Shown here one piece after another: positions 35,838 to 42,823 of a DNA stretch of 64,000 bases (the stretch's first letter is position 1; the number at the start of each line of letters is the position of its first letter). The position numbers were made by a program, and so were the translations under genes. The notes beneath the pieces are model-generated. The model made no database searches. It was not told the DNA's origin and saw only the letters and a program-made list of their open reading frames with translations. The stretch comes from Prosthecobacter sp. (GTDB lineage: Bacteria > Verrucomicrobiota > Verrucomicrobiia > Verrucomicrobiales > Verrucomicrobiaceae): the NCBI RefSeq assembly GCF_014879935.1, contig NZ_JACSRD010000143.1:1-64000 (forward strand), written 5' to 3'.

Positions 35838-37853
35838 TTAGAACTGGTAGGCCACCGCCAGACGCAACCCGAAGCCCTGCGCGGGCAGGCCGGACACACG
35901 ACCGAGCGTGGCGTTGAAACCGGAGGTGGTTTGATCGACGTAGAAGCGGTCGAACAGGTTGGTGATGGCGAGTTGGAGAGTGAGTTCCTTTGATTTGAGC
36001 GGCTTCCAGTTCGCGTAGAGGTTGCTCACGCAGTAGGGAGACTTGCCGGGAATGCCGGCAGGCACGGCGTCAAAGCCCTCGACATACAGCAACTCGTAGC
36101 CGCAGGTCAGACGCCAGGGCTGGTGCGTGTAGTCCACGCTGGCACGCCAGGCGCGGCCCGTGGCGGTGCCGAAGCCGAAGTCCACGTCCGAAAGCGCCGC
36201 ACCGTTGAAGCGCGGAAAGGACTGCGAGACGCTGAAGCGCGCCTCGAGGCCGTCATGACGCGCTCCGACTTCCGCAAAGTAGCCCCAGCTTTCGAGGCGC
36301 CCGCCGTTGCCACGCGTGGCGCCGCTGGTGACGATGGCATTGTCGATGGCCTGATGGAACACGGAGCCGGTGCCAAAGAAAGTGCCGTCATCGTAGCGGA
36401 AGCCGCCGTCCACATTGTGCGCGGTCTCTCCGCTGGTGCCGGGGCGGTTGGTGGTGCCGCCTTCAGAGCGGGTGATGGAGTCGATCGGCGTGACACCGCG
36501 GAAGGACTGCGCGTAACGCGCATAGAGCGCCAGAGGCCGCGTGACCTGCCAGGTGACGCCCACGTTCGGACTGAAACCGCTGTCGCCAAATTTCTGGCCG
36601 AGGAAATCGGTGAACTCGTAGTTGTCGTAACGCAGGCCGAAGGAGATCGTCAGCGGGTCGAGCACCTGCCATTCATCCTGGAAGTAGAGGCCGAGGATGC
36701 CGAGAACCTCGTCCGGAGCGGTGGTGTAGGTGATCGGCAGGGCAAAGCCGACGCTGCGGCCCTTGCCGGTGAACTCGGTGAAGTCACGGCGGTAGTCCAT
36801 GCCGTAAGTCACGGCGTGGCGGCCGAGCGTGGAGGTGTTCCGCAGGTCGAAGCCCAGGCTTTCGACGCCGAGCTCGTACTGCGTCTCGCGGTCGATGCGG
36901 TAGTTCGAATAAAAGAGCGTGGCCTTGAGGTCCACGAGCTGGCTGTCGGGATCGAGCTCATACTTGAGCGTGGCGGTGTCCCGCAGCGAATTGTTTGCCA
37001 CGGGGATGTTCGAGGCGCGCGGATGGGCGAAGAAGCCGGAAAAGTTCGGCCGGTGGAAGTACACGGCGTCGTCCTCCGCCCGCTCGTAGGTGAGGGTGAC
37101 CTTCTGCTCGTCGGTGAGCTGCCCGTCCACGCGGAGGAAGCCGGTGCGCTGCGTGTGCGCGGTGAGCGGCACGGTGTTGCCGTTGCCGTCTTTGTAGTCG
37201 CCCACGTCGAAGTAGGTGAAGGCGGCGAGGGCGCTCCAGTTCTCGGAGATGCGGCCGTAGAGCGCGGCGGTCTGCTGGAAGCCGTCGCCATTGCTGTGGT
37301 AGCCGCTTTTGAGGAACATGCCGAAATCCTGGCCTTCCTTGAGGAAGTCTGACGCGCCCTTGTGCTCCAGGCGGATGCTGCCGGCCAGCGTGCCGGGGCC
37401 GTTGGTGGCCGCGCCGGGGCCGGCGCTGACGGTGACCTGCTGCATCAGCTCCGGCACGATGATGAACTGGCTCTGATGATGCGTCAGGTAGCCGGCCTGC
37501 GTAGCGCCGTCGATGGAGACATTGAGCAGCTTGTCCTCAAAGCCACGCACATAGATTTTCTGCGCCGCCGGGATGCCGCCGCCGACGAGCACCTGCGGGT
37601 TTCCAGCAAAGAGATCGTCCAGATCCATCGCCAGCGTGTTTTGAATCTGCTCTGCCTTGATGGTGATCTGCGTGGGCGGAGCCTCTTTCTCGGCCTCGAC
37701 GATGACCTCGTCGAGCTTCTTTGGCTCCTCGGTCTTTTTGACCTGCTGCGCCAAGGCGGCGTTGGCGGTGAGGCACAGCAGCAGCGCGGCCATGCGGGCG
37801 GTGGAAGGCTTCATGGAGCCTGTCCTGGCTCGGGAGAGAGTTTGGATTTTCAT
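35838..37853 (-). CDS. TonB-dependent receptor coupled to the ABC importer
   Basis: A 671-residue outer-membrane receptor. The start at 37853 or ATG 37814 both precede the signal peptide (MAALLLCLTANAALAQ). A TonB box (LDEVIVEAE) is near residue 36-44, followed by the plug (QKIYVRGFEDKLLNVSIDGA) and a barrel ending in Phe (VAYQF). It is preceded by an AraC regulator (20-base gap) and followed by the binding protein (14 bases), so AraC, receptor, FecBCD and DUF2218 make up one long operon. The ligand may be a siderophore or heme. FecA-type extension is absent. Confidence 0.88.
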   Translation of the reverse strand: MKIQTLSRARTGSMKPSTARMAALLLCLTANAALAQQVKKTEEPKKLDEVIVEAEKEAPPTQITIKAEQIQNTLAMDLDDLFAGNPQVLVGGGIPAAQKIYVRGFEDKLLNVSIDGATQAGYLTHHQSQFIIVPELMQQVTVSAGPGAATNGPGTLAGSIRLEHKGASDFLKEGQDFGMFLKSGYHSNGDGFQQTAALYGRISENWSALAAFTYFDVGDYKDGNGNTVPLTAHTQRTGFLRVDGQLTDEQKVTLTYERAEDDAVYFHRPNFSGFFAHPRASNIPVANNSLRDTATLKYELDPDSQLVDLKATLFYSNYRIDRETQYELGVESLGFDLRNTSTLGRHAVTYGMDYRRDFTEFTGKGRSVGFALPITYTTAPDEVLGILGLYFQDEWQVLDPLTISFGLRYDNYEFTDFLGQKFGDSGFSPNVGVTWQVTRPLALYARYAQSFRGVTPIDSITRSEGGTTNRPGTSGETAHNVDGGFRYDDGTFFGTGSVFHQAIDNAIVTSGATRGNGGRLESWGYFAEVGARHDGLEARFSVSQSFPRFNGAALSDVDFGFGTATGRAWRASVDYTHQPWRLTCGYELLYVEGFDAVPAGIPGKSPYCVSNLYANWKPLKSKELTLQLAITNLFDRFYVDQTTSGFNATLGRVSGLPAQGFGLRLAVAYQF

Positions 37854-37873
37854 GGGCGGCCAGCATCCGCTTT

Positions 37874-38893
37874 TCAGGCGGGCGGATTCCACCCCGCCAC
37901 GGCATGATTCCGCCCGCCGGCGGTCAATTGCAGCTTTTTCGGGTTCTGTCCGAACTGCTGGCGGAAGGCGGCGGCAAAGTGGCTCGGATTGGAGTAGCCG
38001 ACGCTCAGCGCGGCCTCCATGACGGAGGCCGCGCCGGACTCCAGCAGAGTGCGCGCATGTTCCATGCGCCGTGTTTTCAGATAGCCAAAGGCCGTGGTGC
38101 CGAAAATCTGCTGAAAGCCCCGCTTGAGCTTGCTCTCGCAGAGGCCGGCCGCCTGCGCCAGCTCTGCCAGCGAAGGAGGCTGTTCCATGCGGCGCACCAG
38201 CAGGTCGGCGGCAAAGCGGATTTTTTCCTCATCAGCGCGCAGCAGCCGTGCCTGGCAGCGGCGGCAGTCGTCATCACCGGACAAGGCCTGCACCATCTCC
38301 AGCAGCAGGTCTGCGAACCGTGCCTCCAGCATCAGACCCCGCGCCGGTCCCTGAAAAGGGCACAGGCGCACCTGCTCCACCGCGTTGCGCGCCGCGAGGC
38401 TCAGCGGCAGCGTGATGTCCGGCCGCCCCTCACCCCGCGCCAGACGCATTAGCCGTGCCACGCCTGCGGAGCGGTCTTCCGCGAAATACTCCAGCAGTCG
38501 GTCCTGCCGCAGCGCCACGGTGAGATGGGTGGAGCGCTCGCTGCGCAGGGCGCAATGCATTTGCAGCGAGGGGCCGTGGATGAGGCTCATCTGCCCACCG
38601 GTGCGGCCAAAATCCTGCGTCTGGCCGAGATGCCGCTCCCGCCACGCGCCTTCGATGGCAAAGGCCATGAGCACCGCCGGCGGGGCTTCCTCGTCATCCT
38701 GCACGCACACGTCCGTGTCGAAGCGCCCGCTGCTCCAGTGCATGGCCGCCCAGGAGCGCGCCTGGTGGAAATGCACCGCGCCCGAGGCCCAGGGGCCGCG
38801 CGGCCTGGCCACGGCCTCACGCCCGTCCGGCGTGGAGGCGCAGTCGTAGAGTTCGCCGATTTGGCGGGCGGATATCTGGAAGCGGCTGGGCAT
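37874..38893 (-). CDS. AraC-family regulator (PchR-like), copy 1
   Basis: A 339-residue regulator with a ligand-binding N-terminal region and a C-terminal HTH_18 domain (~240-330), which contains LAELAQAAGLCESKLKRGFQ and ALSVGYSNPSHFAAAFRQQF. It is a clear paralogue of the regulator at 41764 (shared ESKLK, GTTAFGYL, SNPSHFAA). PchR-type regulators sense a ferric siderophore and switch on its receptor. The start at 38893 is preferred; the next gene downstream is a receptor 20 bases away. A 13-bp inverted repeat lies between it and the divergent flavodoxin. Confidence 0.88.
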   Translation of the reverse strand: MPSRFQISARQIGELYDCASTPDGREAVARPRGPWASGAVHFHQARSWAAMHWSSGRFDTDVCVQDDEEAPPAVLMAFAIEGAWRERHLGQTQDFGRTGGQMSLIHGPSLQMHCALRSERSTHLTVALRQDRLLEYFAEDRSAGVARLMRLARGEGRPDITLPLSLAARNAVEQVRLCPFQGPARGLMLEARFADLLLEMVQALSGDDDCRRCQARLLRADEEKIRFAADLLVRRMEQPPSLAELAQAAGLCESKLKRGFQQIFGTTAFGYLKTRRMEHARTLLESGAASVMEAALSVGYSNPSHFAAAFRQQFGQNPKKLQLTAGGRNHAVAGWNPPA

Positions 38894-38945
38894 GGCACTC
38901 TTTCGTAAATGCAGCACGCAGGATGTGCTGCGGTTCTTTTGACAC

Positions 38946-38999
38946 AAACTGGTGGTGAATTGAGCCGCTCCATCACTCGGCGCAAATCACCACCAGTTT
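38946..38999. promoter_or_regulatory. Long-arm inverted repeat in the AraC/flavodoxin intergenic region
   Basis: AAACTGGTGGTGA at 38946-38958 pairs with TCACCACCAGTTT at 38987-38999 over a 28-base spacer. Arms are exact over 13 bases. It lies 53 bases upstream of the AraC start and 53 bases upstream of the flavodoxin start, so it is in the shared control region of the two divergent operons. It is a good candidate operator for the AraC dimer, or a DNA loop/cruciform element. TTGAGCCGCTCCATCA inside the spacer resembles only half of the Fur-like box. Confidence 0.55.
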
Positions 39000-39051
39000 A
39001 CGGCATCCACGCAAAAGCATGGCCCGGCAGCCCATGCCAGGATGGTGTCAC

Positions 39052-39519
39052 ATGGCAAAACCTCTTCTGATTCTTTTCGGCACCGTGACGGGCAATGCGG
39101 AAATCTGCGCGGAACGCGCAGCGGACGCGGCGCGTGCGCGTGGCTATGATGTCACCATCGAAAGCATGGCCTCCACGGAGCCGGAGGTGCTCACCCAGTT
39201 CCCTACCGCGTTGCTCACCACCAGCACCTACGGTGATGGTGACCCGCCGGACGGGACGGAGGCCTTTTACGAGGCCGTGGTGCACTCGAAACGCGTCCTG
39301 TTCACCCGCCTGCGCTACAGCGTGCTTGCCCTCGGCGACTCCTGCTACGACCAGTTCTGCAAGTGTGGCAAGGACTACGATGACGCGCTCGAAAGGCTCG
39401 GCGGCACCCGCCTCTACCCGCGTGCGGACTGTGACACGGACTATGACGACGGGGCTGACCGCTGGATCGAAGGTGTTTTTGCCGCGCTGGAGGAAGAACG
39501 CGCGCTGCTGGCAGCCTGA
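39052..39519 (+). CDS. Flavodoxin-domain protein
   Basis: A 155-residue flavodoxin starting at ATG 39052. The FMN phosphate loop GTVTGNAE is at residues 10-17, with the aromatic and glycine-rich loops (TSTYGDGDPPD, YSVLALGDSCYDQFCKCGK) typical of sulfite-reductase/cytochrome-reductase-type flavodoxins. It lies first in an operon before a HemS/ChuS-like protein, so it may provide electrons for heme handling or siderophore iron reduction. The two cysteines in FCKCGKD are unusual for a flavodoxin. Confidence 0.88.
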   Translation: MAKPLLILFGTVTGNAEICAERAADAARARGYDVTIESMASTEPEVLTQFPTALLTTSTYGDGDPPDGTEAFYEAVVHSKRVLFTRLRYSVLALGDSCYDQFCKCGKDYDDALERLGGTRLYPRADCDTDYDDGADRWIEGVFAALEEERALLAA

Positions 39520-39549
39520 GGCCTCCCGTATTTGAAACTTTTTAACCAC

Positions 39550-40563
39550 ATGGAAAACACCCACAAAACCTCCCGCATCGCCTTCAGTTTTCATCGTGGC
39601 GCACTCGACGTGGATCGCATGTCGCCTGCCTGCTGGACTTTCGATGAAGAAACCGGCTGTGCGCATGCGCAGCTCGATGCCCGGTGGGAGCGGCTGCTGC
39701 CGGCTCTCGAAAAGATCGGCCTCATGATGGCCTGCGCACCCTCCGGGCCGGTGACGACGGCCACGGCGGTGGGGCGGCTGCGTTTTGCCGCCGTGCCGGA
39801 TTCGGCCGAATGGGTGTGCCTGGAGACTGGCATTGAACTGTGCCCGGCGAACCTCGGCGGGGTGCTCGCCGCGATGGAGCCGGTGGAAGGCGGGCGGATG
39901 ACGGCTTCATTGCAATTTTTCGACCGTTCGGGTGAAGGCTGCCTGAAGCTCATGCTCACGAATCACAGTGACGTGGTCGCTTTCGAGGATTTCACGCGCC
40001 GTCATGCCATGCCGCGTCACATCGCGCATTTCGGGCCGTCTGGAGCCGCTGCTTCGCTGCTGTTGGCAGGGGAGCCGGACGCCCGCGAGGTGCGCAGCCT
40101 TTGGTCCGGGCTGCGCCGCACGCTGCCGACGAGTGCCTTCCCGGGTATGGAGGGTGTCTCGCGGCTGCGTGCGCTCGCGGTGGCGGGTCCGCAGCATGCG
40201 TGGCAGGTGCGGGAGAGCGCGGTGCTGCCGCTGGTGCGGGCGATGACGCTGGCGGATGCGCCGCTGGGCGTGGGCGTGCGCAATGAGGCGGTCTTTCTGC
40301 CCGTGGGCCTGTGCCCGGGCAACTGGGCGGACTGCTGCTGCGGCACGACCTTTTTTGCCAGTGCCGCGCAGCTCACGCTGCGGCATGAGCTGAACGCCTG
40401 CCAGTGCTGGGTGACGCGTTTCGAGCTGCGTGGTTCCGAGGTGCTGAGCCTGGAGATTTACGATGCCACCGGCCGCTTCCGCGCCGGTCTGGGCCTGCGA
40501 AATGAGGCGCATCCCATCCAGCGCGAGCAGTGGAACCACTGGCTGCGCGAGGCGGCCTGCTGA
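39550..40563 (+). CDS. Divergent HemS/ChuS/HmuS-like hemin-handling protein
   Basis: A 337-residue protein with the two-half architecture of HemS/ChuS: ASLQFFDRSGEGCLKLMLTN in the first half and SEVLSLEIYDATGRF followed by WNHWLREAA in the second. Homologues bind, store or degrade heme in the cytoplasm. Residues expected at the heme-ligand positions are altered, and a cysteine cluster (WADCCCGTTFF, then CQCW) lies there instead. It follows a flavodoxin gene by 30 bases, which fits heme breakdown needing electrons. Heme degradation activity is only inferred from family. Confidence 0.7.
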   Translation: MENTHKTSRIAFSFHRGALDVDRMSPACWTFDEETGCAHAQLDARWERLLPALEKIGLMMACAPSGPVTTATAVGRLRFAAVPDSAEWVCLETGIELCPANLGGVLAAMEPVEGGRMTASLQFFDRSGEGCLKLMLTNHSDVVAFEDFTRRHAMPRHIAHFGPSGAAASLLLAGEPDAREVRSLWSGLRRTLPTSAFPGMEGVSRLRALAVAGPQHAWQVRESAVLPLVRAMTLADAPLGVGVRNEAVFLPVGLCPGNWADCCCGTTFFASAAQLTLRHELNACQCWVTRFELRGSEVLSLEIYDATGRFRAGLGLRNEAHPIQREQWNHWLREAAC

Positions 40564-40601
40564 GCGCACCGGTTTTCATCCTTTTACCCCATTGATCCAC
40601 C

Positions 40602-40769
40602 ATGAAGACACCCACCCGCCACAAACCGCTCTCCCGCGAAGCCCGGCTCAATCAAGCACGGCGCATCGCCTCCATGCTCGCCGCCTTGTCCGTGCTCATC
40701 GGCCATGAGGTCAGGCCACCCCGCCAGACATCATCCGCCGCGTCCAGTCTCACCGCCCTGTCCTCTTAA
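40602..40769 (+). CDS. 55-residue basic small protein, unknown
   Basis: An ORF starting at ATG 40602, 38 bases after the HemS-like gene. The product begins MKTPTRHKPLSREARLNQAR and continues RIASMLAALSVLIGHEVRPP, Arg/Lys-rich with one short hydrophobic patch and a Ser/Ala-rich end. No family recognised. A second short ORF follows after six bases. Given the tight spacing within an iron/heme operon, a real gene is plausible; small HemP-like proteins are found in such operons, but the HemP motif is not present. Confidence 0.5.
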   Translation: MKTPTRHKPLSREARLNQARRIASMLAALSVLIGHEVRPPRQTSSAASSLTALSS

Positions 40770-40775
40770 ATCCCC

Positions 40776-40895
40776 ATGAAAACCAAACCCGTCCGCCGCT
40801 CCAAGGCCCAAAACACCGTCCTGCTCACCGAAACGCTCCGCCGTTTCCCTCCCGCTCTCGCGGGGCTGGCTTTTCGTCACCTGCTGCCGCGTTGA
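40776..40895 (+). CDS. 39-residue basic small protein, unknown
   Basis: An ORF beginning at ATG 40776, six bases after the stop of the 55-residue ORF. It encodes MKTKPVRRSKAQNTVLLTET, then LRRFPPALAGLAFRHLLPR. Its start resembles that of the preceding ORF (MKT, Arg-rich), suggesting related or duplicated microproteins. It is followed by the DUF4198-like gene after 32 bases. No known domain. Confidence 0.45.
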   Translation: MKTKPVRRSKAQNTVLLTETLRRFPPALAGLAFRHLLPR

Positions 40896-40927
40896 TCCCT
40901 TTCTCTCACTCTCATCTCATATCCCTC

Positions 40928-41620
40928 ATGAACTTTTCCATGCTTTCCTCGCTTCGTTTCGCCCTCGCGGCGCTTTTCATCTTAGCCCTGCCACCAGGAC
41001 GCCTCTTTGCCCATGCGGTGTGGATCGAGCCGCTGGAGGAAGGTGGTCTGGCGCTGCGTTTCGGAGAATGGGGAGAGGAACCGGAGAAATCGCCGGGCAA
41101 TCTCGACCTGCTCATCGCTCCACAGGCCGCCGCTGCGACGGATGGCATGGCAAAACCGGTGACGCTCGAAAAGAAAGCGGATCACTACCTGCTCGCAGGA
41201 CTCATGGCGGAGCAGGCAGCCACGGGGCAGGCGGATTATGAGGTCATGGTGCGTGGTGGCTCGGGCAGAAGGCCGATTTTCACTGCCCGCTGGTGGCCGG
41301 CTGCGCGTCCCGCTTTGAAGCCCTCCGGCGCGGCGCTGGACCTGCTCCCGGCTGAAGGCGTGGCAGGACGTGTTTTTGTGAGTTTTCGCGGGAAAGCGGT
41401 CCCGGCGGGCACGGAGGTGAAGTTTCATGCGCCGGGCGTGGAGATGCTGAAACTCGTGGTGGACGCCACCGGTCATGTGCAGGTGCCTGAGGTGAAAAAC
41501 GCCGGTCTCTGCCTGCTGTATCTCGGCCGCTACTCCGAGGAGGCGCCAGGGGAGTTTCAGGGCAAAAAATATGATGTGGCCAGCCACAGTGCCACGCTCT
41601 GCTGGAGGGTGGAAAAGTGA
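40928..41620 (+). CDS. DUF4198-like exported protein, copy 2
   Basis: A 230-residue paralogue of the protein at 31921. After the signal peptide (ending RLFA) the mature protein begins HAVWIEPLEEGGLALRFGEW, again with the N-terminal His right after the cleavage site, as in DUF4198/NikK-like metal-binding proteins. It shares EPEKSPGNLDLL and ends with YDVASHSATLCWRVEK, which match the first copy. It closes the flavodoxin-HemS operon. The start at ATG 40928 is preferred over the longer frame since it begins the signal peptide. Confidence 0.78.
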   Translation: MNFSMLSSLRFALAALFILALPPGRLFAHAVWIEPLEEGGLALRFGEWGEEPEKSPGNLDLLIAPQAAAATDGMAKPVTLEKKADHYLLAGLMAEQAATGQADYEVMVRGGSGRRPIFTARWWPAARPALKPSGAALDLLPAEGVAGRVFVSFRGKAVPAGTEVKFHAPGVEMLKLVVDATGHVQVPEVKNAGLCLLYLGRYSEEAPGEFQGKKYDVASHSATLCWRVEK

Positions 41621-41763
41621 GGTGCTTACCCCGGTGTCCCCCGGTGGAGCTTTCTTTGGCCGCGGCGCTTGTTTGACGAGCAAAAATGATCCAGACACGA
41701 AATCAGCCCACGCAGGATCGGAATATGGAGTCATCATGAGAAGTTGTCCGTTGTTTCACACCC

Positions 41764-42771
41764 ATGAGCCGCCCAAAGAGCACGAGCCGTATCCGCACCC
41801 ATGAGCTGGAGGAGGTGTATGCCCTGGTGCCGGGCGGCGGGGTGGACGAGGCGGAGGTGGAGTATGCGCCGCAGCTCAGTTGGTTGCGTGGAAACACCAT
41901 CGCCCGGCAGATCCGGGAGGGTTTTTATGTGCATTGGGCCTCGGAGGTGTTTGACCGGGAGGTGCGACTCTGCGGGGTGGAGGGGCAGGGCTTTTTTGTC
42001 TTCACCTTCGCCCTCGCAGGCATGTGGCAGGATGTGGTGGGTGCCCGGCGGAAGCTCTTTGACCGCCCCGGCGGGACGATGGCGGTGCTGCGCTGCGATC
42101 ATATCGTGGAGCACCGGGCGCTGCCGACGCCGGGTGCGATGCACCTCACCATCGCCATCGAGCGGGAGCAATTACTCAAATGGTTCGGCGAGGGCGAGTT
42201 GGAGCAGCATCCGCGGCTCGGCCGCTTTTTGCGCGGGGAAGGGGACGGCTGCCTGATCCTGCCCCTGACCGCCCGTGCCCGTGAAACCGTGCAGCAGATG
42301 CAAAACTGCCCTTTTCGAGGCCTGACGCGTTCCCTGGCGATGGAGGCCCGCTGCATCGACCTTCTCGTCGAGATGATCGAGCAGACGGAAAGGCCGCAGC
42401 AGCTGCCGCAGGCCGGAAAAGGCCGTTTTTTGGCCAAAACCGAGCTGGAGCGTATTCACGCGGCGGCGGAGCATCTTGCCGGGTGTCTGAACCAGCCGCC
42501 TGCTCTCGAGGAACTGGCCCGGCGCTTCCATTTGAGCGAATCGAAGCTGAAAGCCGGGTTTCATCAGGCCTTCGGCACCACCGCTTTTGGCTACCTGCGC
42601 CGCCTGCGCATGCAGGAGGCCCGGCGGCTGCTGGAAACGGGTGCTTCCAGCATTCTGGAGGCCTCCCACCTCGTGGGGATCAGCAATCCGAGCCACTTTG
42701 CCGCCCTTTTCAAAGAGCACTTCGGGGTGAATCCGAAGCAGTTCCAGATGAACGCCATTCGGCGAAAATAG
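41764..42771 (+). CDS. AraC-family regulator (PchR-like), copy 2
   Basis: A 335-residue AraC-type regulator. The C-terminal HTH region ALEELARRFHLSESKLKAGF and LVGISNPSHFAALFKEHFG is clearly paralogous to the regulator at 37874-38893. The N-terminal domain is typical of siderophore-sensing PchR-type proteins. It lies directly before a siderophore receptor (52 bases), and a 17-bp Fur-like box sits between. Start at ATG 41764. Confidence 0.88.
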   Translation: MSRPKSTSRIRTHELEEVYALVPGGGVDEAEVEYAPQLSWLRGNTIARQIREGFYVHWASEVFDREVRLCGVEGQGFFVFTFALAGMWQDVVGARRKLFDRPGGTMAVLRCDHIVEHRALPTPGAMHLTIAIEREQLLKWFGEGELEQHPRLGRFLRGEGDGCLILPLTARARETVQQMQNCPFRGLTRSLAMEARCIDLLVEMIEQTERPQQLPQAGKGRFLAKTELERIHAAAEHLAGCLNQPPALEELARRFHLSESKLKAGFHQAFGTTAFGYLRRLRMQEARRLLETGASSILEASHLVGISNPSHFAALFKEHFGVNPKQFQMNAIRRK

Positions 42772-42794
42772 ACCGTCAGGTGGTGGATTCTCAT

Positions 42795-42811
42795 TTGAGA
42801 TTGCGTCTCAA
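42795..42811. promoter_or_regulatory. Fur-box-like palindrome upstream of the siderophore receptor
   Basis: TTGAGATTGCGTCTCAA, a 17-bp palindrome (TTGAGA...TCTCAA) that ends 12 bases before ATG 42824. The same form occurs before other iron genes in the window. Confidence 0.65.
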
Positions 42812-42823
42812 TCGCGATCTCCT

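Noticed and set aside
36123-37352. A 409-codon plus-strand frame
   Set aside because: Antisense to the receptor at 35838-37853, without start context or domain.
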